A stretch of 64,000 bases of DNA from Fibrobacterota bacterium (GCA_023436205.1 JAEZKC010000088.1:9266-73265); one strand, 5' to 3'. Counted from the stretch's first letter, positions 8,407 to 17,862 are shown. Numbers and translations: made by a program. Notes: generated by a model from the letters alone, not told the origin.

Positions 8407-10122
8407 TTGAGCTATTTATTTGAAATACTGTGTGCATTTTTAATTGCGATGAGCCTGATTTTCATTTTTGTACAGGTCAGGGCTAAATTTGACCGAAGTT
8501 TTCTGGTCTTTGGCCTTACGAATCTGCTGATCTGTTTATTCTGCGCTATAGATATCTGGGTTCAGCCAAATGAGCAGCTAATACAATGGACCACAATACA
8601 GCATTTACTTGCAAGCTTTTTCCCGCCCTTTCTGGTCTGGCATATAATGCTTATGATCAAAAAAGAGAAGCTGGCCATTATACGCGTTTTTGCAGGTATT
8701 GGAGTGCTGTTTTCAGTTCTCTTTGCAACAGGGCTAATGCTAAGGCCAACCGGAAAAGAGGTGATCACCACTCTTCTTTACAACATTACTTTCGCCCCCT
8801 ATCTGGTGTTTGTGATGAGCTACCTTCTCGTCCTCATAGGTTTTAGTATAAAAAGTTCTCAGCCCGATGAGCAAAGGATGCTGCTGTTCCATTTTTTCGG
8901 GTTGGTACTATTATGCCTGGGAGGCTTTGCCGACATGATGCTTGTGGTCACCGGCAGTCGCCTTTTACCCAGTTTCAGTGTCCTGGGAACACTGGGGTTC
9001 AGTTTTGCCGCCACGGTCATCTTCGCAGAGAAACTTTCGGCAATTGTTCGGGAAAGAGAAATTACCTTTGATAAACTTAAGGCTGCTTACCGTGAGCTCG
9101 AGGAGGCTCAGGCTCTGAAAGAGTTGGGGCAGTCAAGTGCTATTGTCAATCATGAGATCAGAAACTATGCATCTGTAATTGCTGGTTATTCGGAGCTGCT
9201 TCTGAAATCCCCCACTCTCGACAGCAGCTCCGAGCGGAAGGTGAGGAAGATAAACGATGCCATAGGACGTCTGGTCAATTTCAGCATTGATATTCTGGAA
9301 TTTTCCAAATCCAAAGTCCTGAAAGACACTGTGCCCCTCAACATTCAATTTATACTTAGGTCCTGCATTGATGCGCATTTTTCCAAATCTGCCGACAGTT
9401 TTGAAATTTCAGGTCAGGATGACTGCGTTATCAATGGAGATTCCGGCAAGCTGGATCAGGTTTTCATGAATCTGTTTAAAAATGCTCTGGAAGCTCAAGC
9501 CGAAAAGATAACAATAACCGTTTCACAGAGTGAATCAACTGTTTTGTGTGTCGTTGAGGATGATGGGATCGGGTGCGGTGCTGAACAGTTGCAGAACCTG
9601 TTCAAGTCTTTTTACACCACCAAAAAATCACAAGGCGGTACAGGATTGGGAATGTGTGTGGTGCGGTCAATCATTGAAGCGCATGGAGGACATGTAACTG
9701 CCTACACTAAAAACAACAAAGCAGGTGACCATGGTCTTTTTCTGAATATCACCTTTCCCAAGTACCAAAACGATCAGAAGGGGTCTGGATATAATGGAAA
9801 TCTGGTGCTGGTAAAGGAGAGTATGGAGGATATTGCATCCGTAATAAGGATATTCCAGAATGTTAATATCAAGCCCCAAATAGTTCAAAGTGTTTCTGAG
9901 TTAGGGTTTCTACCTGAACGTGTGGAAATGACAATTTTTGCATCACCTGCTTGTATTGCTGAGATTGAATCGGAGAGAAGTGCTAAACGTAAAGTGTTGA
10001 CTCTACAGACCTCTTCTGAAGGTCAGGTAATGGTGAAGGGAACCGGAGATACAGTTCCTTTCAGCGAAAAGTATTTGTTATCAATGGTTAACCAGCGGCA
10101 AATGCGGCTTCCTGCTTCTTGA
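8407..10122 (+). CDS. Membrane-bound sensor histidine kinase
   Basis: 571 residues, TTG start at 8407 seven bases after AGGAGG (8394-8399), which decides the start. Residues 1-210 form seven hydrophobic segments (a 7TM sensor type). A short coiled coil leads to the HisKA box with H249 in VNHEIRNYASVIAG, then a HATPase with the N box (MNLFKNALEA), G1 (VEDDGIGCG) and G2 (GGTGLGMCVV). The last ~110 residues form an extra alpha/beta domain with a receiver-like hydrophobic pattern but no clear phospho-aspartate. It would autophosphorylate on a membrane or redox cue. No response regulator is adjacent, so it is an orphan. Its 3' end overlaps the convergent antiporter gene by 35 bases. Confidence 0.9.
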   Translation: MSYLFEILCAFLIAMSLIFIFVQVRAKFDRSFLVFGLTNLLICLFCAIDIWVQPNEQLIQWTTIQHLLASFFPPFLVWHIMLMIKKEKLAIIRVFAGIGVLFSVLFATGLMLRPTGKEVITTLLYNITFAPYLVFVMSYLLVLIGFSIKSSQPDEQRMLLFHFFGLVLLCLGGFADMMLVVTGSRLLPSFSVLGTLGFSFAATVIFAEKLSAIVREREITFDKLKAAYRELEEAQALKELGQSSAIVNHEIRNYASVIAGYSELLLKSPTLDSSSERKVRKINDAIGRLVNFSIDILEFSKSKVLKDTVPLNIQFILRSCIDAHFSKSADSFEISGQDDCVINGDSGKLDQVFMNLFKNALEAQAEKITITVSQSESTVLCVVEDDGIGCGAEQLQNLFKSFYTTKKSQGGTGLGMCVVRSIIEAHGGHVTAYTKNNKAGDHGLFLNITFPKYQNDQKGSGYNGNLVLVKESMEDIASVIRIFQNVNIKPQIVQSVSELGFLPERVEMTIFASPACIAEIESERSAKRKVLTLQTSSEGQVMVKGTGDTVPFSEKYLLSMVNQRQMRLPAS

Positions 10123-11758
10123 GCACCTCCTTTTTCAGATCCGCCTCCACTTTTCGAGTGTCAAGAATAGAAACCAGTCTGGCATTTTCAATAACCGGTA
10201 TCTGTGTGTAACCGGTAGAGTTTGCCAGGCTGAGCGCTTCTTTTATGCCCTGTTCCGGTTTGAGGGTCGGGATATCAAAGTTCATGATATCTGATACAAG
10301 CGACCATGACCACATGGAGTAGTTTGATAAAATCTGCCGGATATCATTGAACGTAACCATTCCCACCAGTTTGGATTCTTTGTCAATCACCGGCAAAAGG
10401 TCCATATTGAATGTGGAAAATGTGTCTACTGCTTCTGTAATGGTAGTGTATTCATGAAGCACGCTCTGCGGTTCCAGCGCTGGAAGCATGTCTTTCACTG
10501 TACGTGTTTTCATCAAATCTTCTATCGTGATCTTTACACCAGCTTCTTTTGAAAGCCGAGTCGCCATGCTGACTGCTGCCGGACCTATTATTTGAATGAG
10601 GAAAGTGGTGGCGGTGACCCCCAAAATTATAGCATCTCCAAGAGAAAAATTCGGGGTCACTGAAATATTCTGTAAATGCTGTCCTGCGACAATTGATAAC
10701 CCGATCGCCACTCCGCCCTGAGAAAAAAGCCCTAGTCCCGTATAGCGGCGAACCACCGTGCTTGCAGAGGAGATCCTCGCTCCAATGTAGGAGCCGGTTA
10801 TTTTTCCCAGAGATCTTCCCACCACAAAGAGAACCACAATGATCCAAAGCCAGCCCGGCATGCTTCCCAGGGTGAGTCGTGCTCCGGTCATGACAAAGAA
10901 TAGAATATATACAGGCCCTGCGATTCCTTTCATGAATTTGAAAAACTGCTCAGAACTGAAAGGATGCCTGTTTGTAATGATAATGCCTGAGGTAAGTGCC
11001 ACGATGATTACGTCAAGCTGAGCCAATACCGATAATCCAATCGCAAGCAGAAAAAGACCGAAACTGGTGGTGACTCCCTGTTCTTTATCATCTGCTCTGA
11101 TGAGAAGCCAGCTGATCAGCATACCGAAAGATACGCCGACCAGTGCAGAGCCGAAAAGTTCAATAATGATTCTGAAGACTTCCTGCTGAATGGAGGCCTC
11201 TGAGCTGGAAGCTATTATTTGGGCTACACCTGAGCACAATCCGTAAAGCAGTAGTGCCAGTCCGTCATCAAGCGCAATGACTGCTACGATGGTGGTGGTG
11301 AGCACCCCCGCAGAACGCTTCTCCCAAAGCACACTCATGGTGGATGCCGGATCAGTTGCCGAGGAGATCGCTCCCATGACCAGGCCGCCAGCGACCGCGA
11401 TGCTCCAGGTGCCGCTTATCAGGTAAAACACAGTTCCCGTGAGAATCGATACCACGATGAATGCACCTAGGCCTTCACCGAAAAGAATAGCCATGAATTG
11501 TTTACCATAGCGACGGAAATCCGCTAACTTGATCTCCGATCCCACCATGAGCCCAATTATGGAAAGAGCGAAAATGTTGAAGGGTTCCAATGCTTGAATG
11601 TCGGCTAGCTTAATTACTTTGAAACCGCTTTGTCCAAGTATGACTCCGGCAAGTATGTAGCCCAGTACTTGAGGAGCTCTGGCTCTCTTCAGTATGAAGC
11701 TGCTTATGATTCCGCCAAGTATGCCGATGCTGAAGAGAAGAAATAATCCGGTACTCAT
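10088..11758 (-). CDS. Cation:proton antiporter with C-terminal CBS pair
   Basis: 556 residues. The first ~390 form about twelve membrane helices of the CPA-type Na+/H+ exchanger fold, with the family-type acidic motif in the membrane (SATDPASTMSVL and IALDDGLALLL). Residues ~420-540 contain two CBS motifs (VKDMLPALEPQSVLHEY and SDIMNFDIPTLKPEQGIKEA), which in other transporters sense adenine nucleotides. Its ATG overlaps the stop of the upstream HTH-EIIA gene by one base (TAATG), so the two form one operon. This pairing suggests joint control by PTS phosphorylation and nucleotide level, which is inference. Confidence 0.9.
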   Translation of the reverse strand: MSTGLFLLFSIGILGGIISSFILKRARAPQVLGYILAGVILGQSGFKVIKLADIQALEPFNIFALSIIGLMVGSEIKLADFRRYGKQFMAILFGEGLGAFIVVSILTGTVFYLISGTWSIAVAGGLVMGAISSATDPASTMSVLWEKRSAGVLTTTIVAVIALDDGLALLLYGLCSGVAQIIASSSEASIQQEVFRIIIELFGSALVGVSFGMLISWLLIRADDKEQGVTTSFGLFLLAIGLSVLAQLDVIIVALTSGIIITNRHPFSSEQFFKFMKGIAGPVYILFFVMTGARLTLGSMPGWLWIIVVLFVVGRSLGKITGSYIGARISSASTVVRRYTGLGLFSQGGVAIGLSIVAGQHLQNISVTPNFSLGDAIILGVTATTFLIQIIGPAAVSMATRLSKEAGVKITIEDLMKTRTVKDMLPALEPQSVLHEYTTITEAVDTFSTFNMDLLPVIDKESKLVGMVTFNDIRQILSNYSMWSWSLVSDIMNFDIPTLKPEQGIKEALSLANSTGYTQIPVIENARLVSILDTRKVEADLKKEVLKKQEAAFAAG

Positions 11759-12411
11759 TAAGGTTCTCCAACTAATATCTTGTAAACATCCTGAGGAGTT
11801 TGGGAATCGAGAATGCGTTTAAAGGAAAGGGTGTTCTTGAGGTGTTCAAGGATGACAGCCAGTGCTTTGATGTATTCGGAGTGCTGGTTGCGTCCTACCA
11901 CAAAGTAAACTGCCACTCGAACCGGCGCTCCGTCTATGGAATTGTAATCTTCTATACCACTCTGATTCACCGCTACAAAGATGTTCAGATCTTTGATGTT
12001 GTTTAGCCGTACATGTGGTACTGCGATCCCCAAACCGATTCCAGTGCTCATCAGGTCTTCACGCTTGAAAGTGGCGTCTGCGATTTCAGCTCTGGATCCA
12101 ACACCCGGAAGAGTGGCGGCCTGAGAAATCAAAAAGTTGAGCAGCTCCATTTTTGTACGATAATCAACCAGAAAAATTCTTGAAGGATCTATCAAATTGC
12201 GGATTGAGAGTTCGAGGTTGGAACTCTTACTGTGTTTGTGAGGAGTGAGCTGCTTGTCAAGCCAGGAGTCAATGTCCTCTTTGCGAAATCGCCATGAGGC
12301 TCCCAGCTTACCTCCGGGCAGCTCTCCTGATGTCGCCCATTCCTTTACCGTCCGTTCTGATACCCGGAGGTAGTTTGCAACCTCCTCAAGGGTCATTAGG
12401 GTTGTTTCCAC
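11758..12411 (-). CDS. Excisionase-type HTH protein fused to a PTS EIIA domain
   Basis: 217 residues from a GTG at 12411 behind a GGGAGAG ribosome binding site. The ATG five codons later lacks a ribosome binding site. Residues 5-52 are an excisionase/MerR-like helix-turn-helix (MTLEEVANYLRVSERTVKEW, then GGKLGASWRFRKEDIDSWL). Residues ~70-215 are a PTS EIIA type-2 domain (PtsN-like) with the phosphoacceptor-type His133 in GIAVPH. The architecture implies a DNA-binding protein whose state depends on PTS phosphorylation. It is directly upstream of, and coupled to, the CBS antiporter gene, the most likely functional partner. Target DNA sites are unknown. Confidence 0.85.
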   Translation of the reverse strand: METTLMTLEEVANYLRVSERTVKEWATSGELPGGKLGASWRFRKEDIDSWLDKQLTPHKHSKSSNLELSIRNLIDPSRIFLVDYRTKMELLNFLISQAATLPGVGSRAEIADATFKREDLMSTGIGLGIAVPHVRLNNIKDLNIFVAVNQSGIEDYNSIDGAPVRVAVYFVVGRNQHSEYIKALAVILEHLKNTLSFKRILDSQTPQDVYKILVGEP

Positions 12412-12545
12412 GTCTCTCTCCCGGTTTTATGATTGTCGAGTAGATAAATATAGTAATGGATCCAGGCCTTTCCACAGTTTTCCTGAAATTTCCATGTTTT
12501 GCCGACAGTTGATCGGGTCTGATATTCAAAAATAACAGTTGAGAG

Positions 12546-13838
12546 CTATCGCACTATCGCTGTTTCAAGCGAAAGAAACCAGATGTTTCGCGGATTCAAG
12601 CTGGATTTTTCACCTCTCACATTCATTTCCGGAAATGCCGGAATACCACCTCTGACATACAAAAAAAATTTTCCCACATTGAAAGCTCCACCCGCTGAAA
12701 GTGACAATCCGGTTTGGAAATTTGCATCAAAGCCAGTTCTTTCCATTGCTCCTGAAATGGACAGGTCGGCACTTCCCGTGAAGAAAAGGTGCTTGAGAAA
12801 CTGAACGGTAAAGGTTAGTTCTGTGGTGGAGCTAAAGTCAGAAATAACCCTCTCTCTTGTGGTCTGATCCCAGATCTGGCCCCACTTGTTAATAGAAGTG
12901 ACCGTTGAGTCTTTCAGGTTGACTTGTACAGATGTAAAGGCTTCTTCAATATACATTTGTGGCCGCAGGCTTCTCGCTTTTAGCCTGTTGGAAATGTTTT
13001 CTGCTGAAGATTTCAGTTGAGTTGTACCATATTTGGCCATAAGAGAATAGCAGTTTGATCTGCTCCCGGTATACTGATATACTGTATGAAAACGCTGTTG
13101 CCGATTGATATTGATCTGCTGTTCGAGTTCTGCATATTCGGGTTGGCTCACCGCGTGCTCGGCTCCAAGAGAAAAATCCAGGTAACGATAATGCGGGCTA
13201 GTCCTCAATTTTTCATAGATGGTGTGCGAAAATGCAATCCCAAGTGCGTAAGCGTATCCGTAACCGTTATACTGAACAGCATGGATATCTGCCCGGTCGG
13301 ATGATATTTGCTGTTCCACCAGCCATTCGTTGTAGGAAAAACCGGTCCGCCAATTTGAAGTCCCTTTTATTTTGTAAAGCTTGAAAATCCCGTCTTCAGG
13401 TTGCTGTACATAGTAAGTTCCCAGCCAGAACTCATAATCTTTTAATCGGTTCAGGATCAATGAGGCAATCGTATCATTCACTCGTGTGCTGGGGCTTGTA
13501 ACCGGTTCAGTTTCCTGGTCGGTTCTGAAGAGGGTGTGACGATCATAACTTGTAAGAACGCCAGCATTGATGAACAGCTCAGGGATTTCCATTCTTGACA
13601 AATATATTTCCTGTAAAGCTTTGAGGAAAGGTCCACTATTCAGAGCATTTCCATAGTACATTAAAGAGGTTTTTCTGTCTGATCTGCCTGTGGAGTAGAT
13701 CTCTGTAATCTGTATGGAATCGTCGAAACAGTCTAGCTGCATATTGAATAACGGCTCTTTTAATAAAAGAATTTTTTCCACCACTGATGCAGCACTGGTG
13801 GAAATGGCAAGAAGGCAGATAAGAAGAAACCCTCTCAC
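12546..13838 (-). CDS. Secreted beta-rich protein, possible outer-membrane barrel
   Basis: 430 residues from a GTG at 13838, which overlaps the stop of the preceding Ig-like lipoprotein gene as GTGA. A longer frame upstream would bury the signal sequence. The N-terminus MRGFLLICLLAISTSAA is a typical signal peptide. The remainder is rich in alternating hydrophobic strands and aromatic residues (TGFSYNEWLVEQQISSDRAD, FNVGKFFLYVRGGI) and ends in a short hydrophobic tail, as in outer-membrane barrels, though the last residue is Arg rather than Phe. No known family was recognised. It is the third gene of an operon with the HExxH and Ig-like lipoproteins. Confidence 0.65.
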   Translation of the reverse strand: MRGFLLICLLAISTSAASVVEKILLLKEPLFNMQLDCFDDSIQITEIYSTGRSDRKTSLMYYGNALNSGPFLKALQEIYLSRMEIPELFINAGVLTSYDRHTLFRTDQETEPVTSPSTRVNDTIASLILNRLKDYEFWLGTYYVQQPEDGIFKLYKIKGTSNWRTGFSYNEWLVEQQISSDRADIHAVQYNGYGYAYALGIAFSHTIYEKLRTSPHYRYLDFSLGAEHAVSQPEYAELEQQININRQQRFHTVYQYTGSRSNCYSLMAKYGTTQLKSSAENISNRLKARSLRPQMYIEEAFTSVQVNLKDSTVTSINKWGQIWDQTTRERVISDFSSTTELTFTVQFLKHLFFTGSADLSISGAMERTGFDANFQTGLSLSAGGAFNVGKFFLYVRGGIPAFPEMNVRGEKSSLNPRNIWFLSLETAIVR

Positions 13839-15748
13839 TGAGCCGCCGTAGTAAAGGTAATGGTGTCTTTTCTGAGGCATGGATTACCGTACATATCGGT
13901 GATCCCCTCAAAAAAGAGTGTGTAAATCGTTGATGGTTCCAGTTCTGAATGTGTTAAAGTGAATGATGAATCCGATGGTGACCAGGATGAAAGTTTCAAG
14001 TCAGGAATTTCGGGGGTGGATTTTAATGATGAAACTATAGTAGATGAATCAAGAATCGTATTGAATACGAAGTTGAATGGTACGTCTAAGGGAACGGTTA
14101 TTTGTCCTGTAAATGGTATCGAAGATATCCATCTTAAGGGAGAAGTTTTAAATATCAAGTTTATGTCCTTCATATTCATCCATCCTTCACCTAAAGATCC
14201 CGAATCAATCGTTACCGTGTAAATGGTATTTGACATAAGAGGTTGACTCGGATAAATGGTCAAAATGCTCCTCTTTAAGGCAGGGTTCTTGTCTGAAACT
14301 GTATCACTCCATGATGTGGTGAATAAAATAGAAGGTTCTATAGTGATGTGCTGCTCAATGAGTCCGCGATTGACAGTTCCCGGAAAATAAATGTTAAAAG
14401 GTTTTTGAGTAGGAATGGTTGCCGTCGTGTCAGGAGTCGATGTGGTGATGGTCGAATTCTGAAACAAGTCTGAGTGCACCTCATTTTCCACTGAAAACGG
14501 AATGCTAATTCGTTGATTGTTGGTCTGATTTGTTCCATAAATTTTTACAGTGGAATCAACAGTCAAAGTACATTGAGCTCCGGCTGAAAAATTTGAATGA
14601 TAGATAAACACACTGTCCTTAATTCTCTCCATGTAAATGTTATTTACTGCTGGAGTAATTGATATGGCTTCTCTCAGGCTCTGGTTTTCTGGAATGAAAT
14701 TGGTGATTAGCTTTATAATTTCATTTTCGGCACTTTTGAATATTGTAGGATTTACTAAGATTCTATAGCGGTAAACCATAATGCTTATATTCTCTTTTGG
14801 ACCGACGAATCCCGAATCAACGGTGTGATAGCCTGAATTGAGTGTGGCATTGAGATAAAGAAATGTTCGATCTGGTTGAGGATATAATCGGATTTTTACT
14901 GTTTGTTCCCTTCCATCGAAAGTCCCCCATTCAAAAATGGGTGTATATCCAGCAGGCGCTTTGAAACTCTCTTCTACAGAGTTCTGGTCCATCTCAGAGA
15001 GAAATGTTAGCGGAAAAAAACCGGAGTCACTTATATAAGAGTTTTTGCTTTTTAATATAGAAATATTTGCCAGCATACTCTGAATGGTTGTATCCGGAAA
15101 GATCGTTAACAGTAAACTGTCTCCCATTGGTTCGTGATTATAATTTGTCCGTGCATCGCTACCAATGATAATCGTAATTTTTGGGCATGAAAAGAACTCC
15201 CGGATCGGGAATCGTAGAATCATACTGCTGCCGGTGTGCCTTACCGTAAATTTTAAATCAGGGAAAATTGTTATCTCCCTTGCAAGACTCAGAGTATCCA
15301 TATATTCTCTGAAATTGATTTTAAAATCATAAACAGAATCCCCGGGATTGTAGGTCTTGATCAGTGCTAATGAGTCTATGTGCGCACTGTCAGCCGGGCT
15401 TGAGCTTTGAAACAGCTGCGGATAGGGACTCATAAGTATTTGACCTGTGCTGGTAAACTGCCTGACACTAACATATTTCTCTACAATGGCGCATCCCGGA
15501 GCGATAGCTCTCAAGAGATAGGTTCCTTCGGGAATTTTCTTAAAAGTGAATATTCCCGTGGTTGTGTCGGAAAAAACAGAATCAACCGTTGTTATATCGA
15601 TAAGGTACAGCTTGGTAAACATGTTCTTGGGCGATATACTGCCGGATACTGTGCCTGTTAAAGGAGTATCTGGAAAGACAATCTTTGAGTCCGAGCAGGA
15701 CAGTTGAAGTATTACTATTCCTGCAACAACAGCAAAAAATCCCTTCAT
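13835..15748 (-). CDS. Lipoprotein with bacterial Ig-like (Big_5-type) domains
   Basis: 637 residues from the ATG at 15748, seven bases after an AGGAG ribosome binding site. The frame stays open for 50 more codons, but these overlap the upstream gene and lack a signal. MKGFFAVVAGIVILQLSC is a lipoprotein signal. Residues ~25-110 resemble a carboxypeptidase-regulatory/transthyretin-like domain (GIFTFKKIPEGTYLLRAIAP). Several Ig-like domains follow; the last (~540-637, PSTIYTLFFEGITDMYGNPC) matches the Big_5 pattern of dimension-and-strain type surface repeats. Probably a periplasmic or surface scaffold. It lies between the HExxH lipoprotein gene (19-base gap) and the barrel-like gene (4-base overlap). 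Confidence 0.75.
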   Translation of the reverse strand: MKGFFAVVAGIVILQLSCSDSKIVFPDTPLTGTVSGSISPKNMFTKLYLIDITTVDSVFSDTTTGIFTFKKIPEGTYLLRAIAPGCAIVEKYVSVRQFTSTGQILMSPYPQLFQSSSPADSAHIDSLALIKTYNPGDSVYDFKINFREYMDTLSLAREITIFPDLKFTVRHTGSSMILRFPIREFFSCPKITIIIGSDARTNYNHEPMGDSLLLTIFPDTTIQSMLANISILKSKNSYISDSGFFPLTFLSEMDQNSVEESFKAPAGYTPIFEWGTFDGREQTVKIRLYPQPDRTFLYLNATLNSGYHTVDSGFVGPKENISIMVYRYRILVNPTIFKSAENEIIKLITNFIPENQSLREAISITPAVNNIYMERIKDSVFIYHSNFSAGAQCTLTVDSTVKIYGTNQTNNQRISIPFSVENEVHSDLFQNSTITTSTPDTTATIPTQKPFNIYFPGTVNRGLIEQHITIEPSILFTTSWSDTVSDKNPALKRSILTIYPSQPLMSNTIYTVTIDSGSLGEGWMNMKDINLIFKTSPLRWISSIPFTGQITVPLDVPFNFVFNTILDSSTIVSSLKSTPEIPDLKLSSWSPSDSSFTLTHSELEPSTIYTLFFEGITDMYGNPCLRKDTITFTTAAQ

Positions 15749-15767
15749 TTTAATCTCCTGTAAGTAA

Positions 15768-16544
15768 TCATCTGGTGCAGTACTCATATCTGCCGTTTCT
15801 GGCATATATGTACGTGTAAATAAAATCCTTTTCAGCATCTTCCAGGGTTGTTCCAAACACTGCTCTGAAACTGTCAGAAAAGAACTGTGCATAACCATTA
15901 TAGGGAGCGTTACACCCCTTCATATAAAATAACTTAACTTTATCAACTCCGTATGTGATGTACAGATAATATAGAAAAGCTCCCGCTTGAACATAATCGA
16001 AGGTGGAATAGGAAAAGCTGTTGTTCAGCAGTTGTTTGCTGATGGCATTTGAGCGTGGTTCTCCTTGTAGGTCGAAATAACAGCCCCCGTCGGTCATCCG
16101 GTTTTCCAATGCGGTGATTGGGTCGGTTGTGTTACATTCAAGCATTACCGCCAATCCTTCAACCATAAAATTAGATCTGCATCTACCCATTTTACTTATA
16201 GTTACAATATGGGCTATTTCATGCCCTGAATCCTTTATGATATACAGGTAGGTTTCCTCAATTTTGTTTTCTCTGCCGTAGGCATAGGAAGTGGTTCCGG
16301 TAGGATAGAGGTAAGTGTCAATTTTACCATCAAAGTTTTCTCCGATCAGCTGGTTAATTCTGTCCAGCAGTTTTTCCTTCCTGCCCGCAAAAATTTCAAC
16401 TTTCTCTGTCAGGAAACTACTTTCATGGTAATGAATTCTGAAATGCCTGGTTTCATATACAACCGCATCCGCGAATTCACTTTCAAAAGCTCTTCCGCAG
16501 GAAAACAGGAAAAGAAGGGGAATAAGGAGGGCTATTGGTTTCAT
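15768..16544 (-). CDS. HExxH metallopeptidase-like lipoprotein
   Basis: 258 residues. MKPIALLIPLLFLFSC is a clear lipoprotein signal (Cys16). HEIAH (108-112), followed 17 residues later by EGLAVML with E129, fits the gluzincin (peptidase MA-like) zinc site: two histidines plus a glutamate. The C-terminal half is helical, with tyrosine-rich patches (FLYYLYITYGVDKVKLFYMK), as in such peptidases. It would be anchored in the periplasm or on the surface. It is the first gene of an operon with the Ig-like lipoprotein and the barrel-like protein. Substrate unknown; a processing or adhesion-shedding role is speculative. Confidence 0.75.
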   Translation of the reverse strand: MKPIALLIPLLFLFSCGRAFESEFADAVVYETRHFRIHYHESSFLTEKVEIFAGRKEKLLDRINQLIGENFDGKIDTYLYPTGTTSYAYGRENKIEETYLYIIKDSGHEIAHIVTISKMGRCRSNFMVEGLAVMLECNTTDPITALENRMTDGGCYFDLQGEPRSNAISKQLLNNSFSYSTFDYVQAGAFLYYLYITYGVDKVKLFYMKGCNAPYNGYAQFFSDSFRAVFGTTLEDAEKDFIYTYIYARNGRYEYCTR

Positions 16545-16809
16545 TCACCAGCTCAGACGGATTGTGTATTGTATAGAAATAAGATATATATGAACTGGGT
16601 GCACTGCAAGTCCACTCTCCTCAGGTTAGAAGTTGTTTACAATCTAAGCAATTTTAGTATTTTCTTATAACGGCACGCACTTCACAACTCGCTTCAGATT
16701 AGAGTTGCCATCCGTTGAATTGTAGGCTCATGGCGGAACAGTTTCTACCGCCAGGGGCTCCAATAAAAATGAGAAAGAAAGCCGAAAAAACTTTCACCAG
16801 GAGGTGGTA

Positions 16810-17862
16810 ATGAGGAAATCTGCTCTCATTGCTCTGTTTGTCTTCCAGAGCTTGTGTTTTTCTTCAGATTGTTTTGTACTGCAGTCAGAGCTCCTTACCT
16901 CCTTATCCGGAAGCAGCCCGCAGTCCACATACACCCATTATCGTTACGATGCTAATGGTTTGCGAAGTGAAACAAGAGTTTTTGATGGAGTTGATAGTGC
17001 CGCTTTATTAATGAGTTCTGTTGAATACCGGTACGATGCGCAAGGACGCTGCAGTGAGGAGATCCTCCTCAGTGCTTCCGGAGACACTCTCTCCATAGTG
17101 AATTATGTTTACAGTGCCAGCGGTATCGTAAGTGCAGCGACCCTGCGAAAAGATGGGTCTCTGCGTTTCAGGGACAGCCTTATTTATGATAATGGCGTGC
17201 TGATCGAACAGAGAAGGTATAATGCTACTGGCGGGATTAATTTCTTGCACAGATATACCTATTCTGCAGGACTGTTACTTGCCGATTCGTTGTGCGAACC
17301 AGCCGATGGTGGAAGTTTTGCGGCAACCCAGGTTCGTATTCTTGATTACAATAATGAAAACAAAGTCGCTTCTGAAATTCAGTCCCGTTTAGTTTCCGGA
17401 CAATGGTTTGTCATAAGCACAACTGTTATGGATTACAATTGGAATCTTCTTGTTTCAGCGGCAAAATACGAGAATGATGGAGCTTCCCGCAGACTTCAGG
17501 ATTCTCTCTCCTATGCTTATGATCAGTGGGGAAACAGAACCAAAGAAGAGCGGTTCAGCAGTGACCGAGAGCTTGTGCAAACTACCGATTATGTTTGGGA
17601 GGATCTGCTTGCGGTCGGTATTGCGGGTACTAAAAGTAACAGAAACTCGTTTCAGGTATATCATCGAAATGGTCGAATTAACTTCAGCACGCCTTTTTCA
17701 GGGCAGATGGCAGTTTATTACACGAATGGCAGAAGCGCTTACTCACGCAGGTTGAATGATGAGAAGAGTTTCTCAATAAGCAGAGCTCTTCCCTCTGGTA
17801 AATATCTGGTAAAACTTACAGGAAATTTTAAACAGACCTTTTCTATAAACGTCTTTAATTAG
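16810..17862 (+). CDS. Secreted YD-repeat-like protein with sorting-type C-terminus
   Basis: 350 residues from the ATG at 16810. A GTG at 16804 lies inside the AGGAGGT ribosome binding site, so it is not the start. Residues 1-20 are a signal peptide. Many short beta hairpins of the form YxYDxxGxxxxE (HYRYDANGLRSETR, EYRYDAQGRCSEE) recall YD/RHS-like repeats. The last ~75 residues (MAVYYTNGRSAYSRRL then LPSGKYLVKLTGNFKQTFSI) resemble a type IX secretion C-terminal sorting domain. The protein at 31319 shares this plan. Likely exported to the surface; function unknown. Confidence 0.7.
   Translation: MRKSALIALFVFQSLCFSSDCFVLQSELLTSLSGSSPQSTYTHYRYDANGLRSETRVFDGVDSAALLMSSVEYRYDAQGRCSEEILLSASGDTLSIVNYVYSASGIVSAATLRKDGSLRFRDSLIYDNGVLIEQRRYNATGGINFLHRYTYSAGLLLADSLCEPADGGSFAATQVRILDYNNENKVASEIQSRLVSGQWFVISTTVMDYNWNLLVSAAKYENDGASRRLQDSLSYAYDQWGNRTKEERFSSDRELVQTTDYVWEDLLAVGIAGTKSNRNSFQVYHRNGRINFSTPFSGQMAVYYTNGRSAYSRRLNDEKSFSISRALPSGKYLVKLTGNFKQTFSINVFN

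Noticed and set aside
13839..13880. ATG 14 codons upstream of the barrel-like protein start
   Set aside because: It would add a basic tail before the signal peptide; the GTG overlapping the upstream stop fits operon coupling better.
15749..15898. Extended N-terminus (50 codons) of the Ig-like lipoprotein
   Set aside because: It overlaps the HExxH lipoprotein gene and hides the lipoprotein signal; the ATG at 15748 has an AGGAG site.
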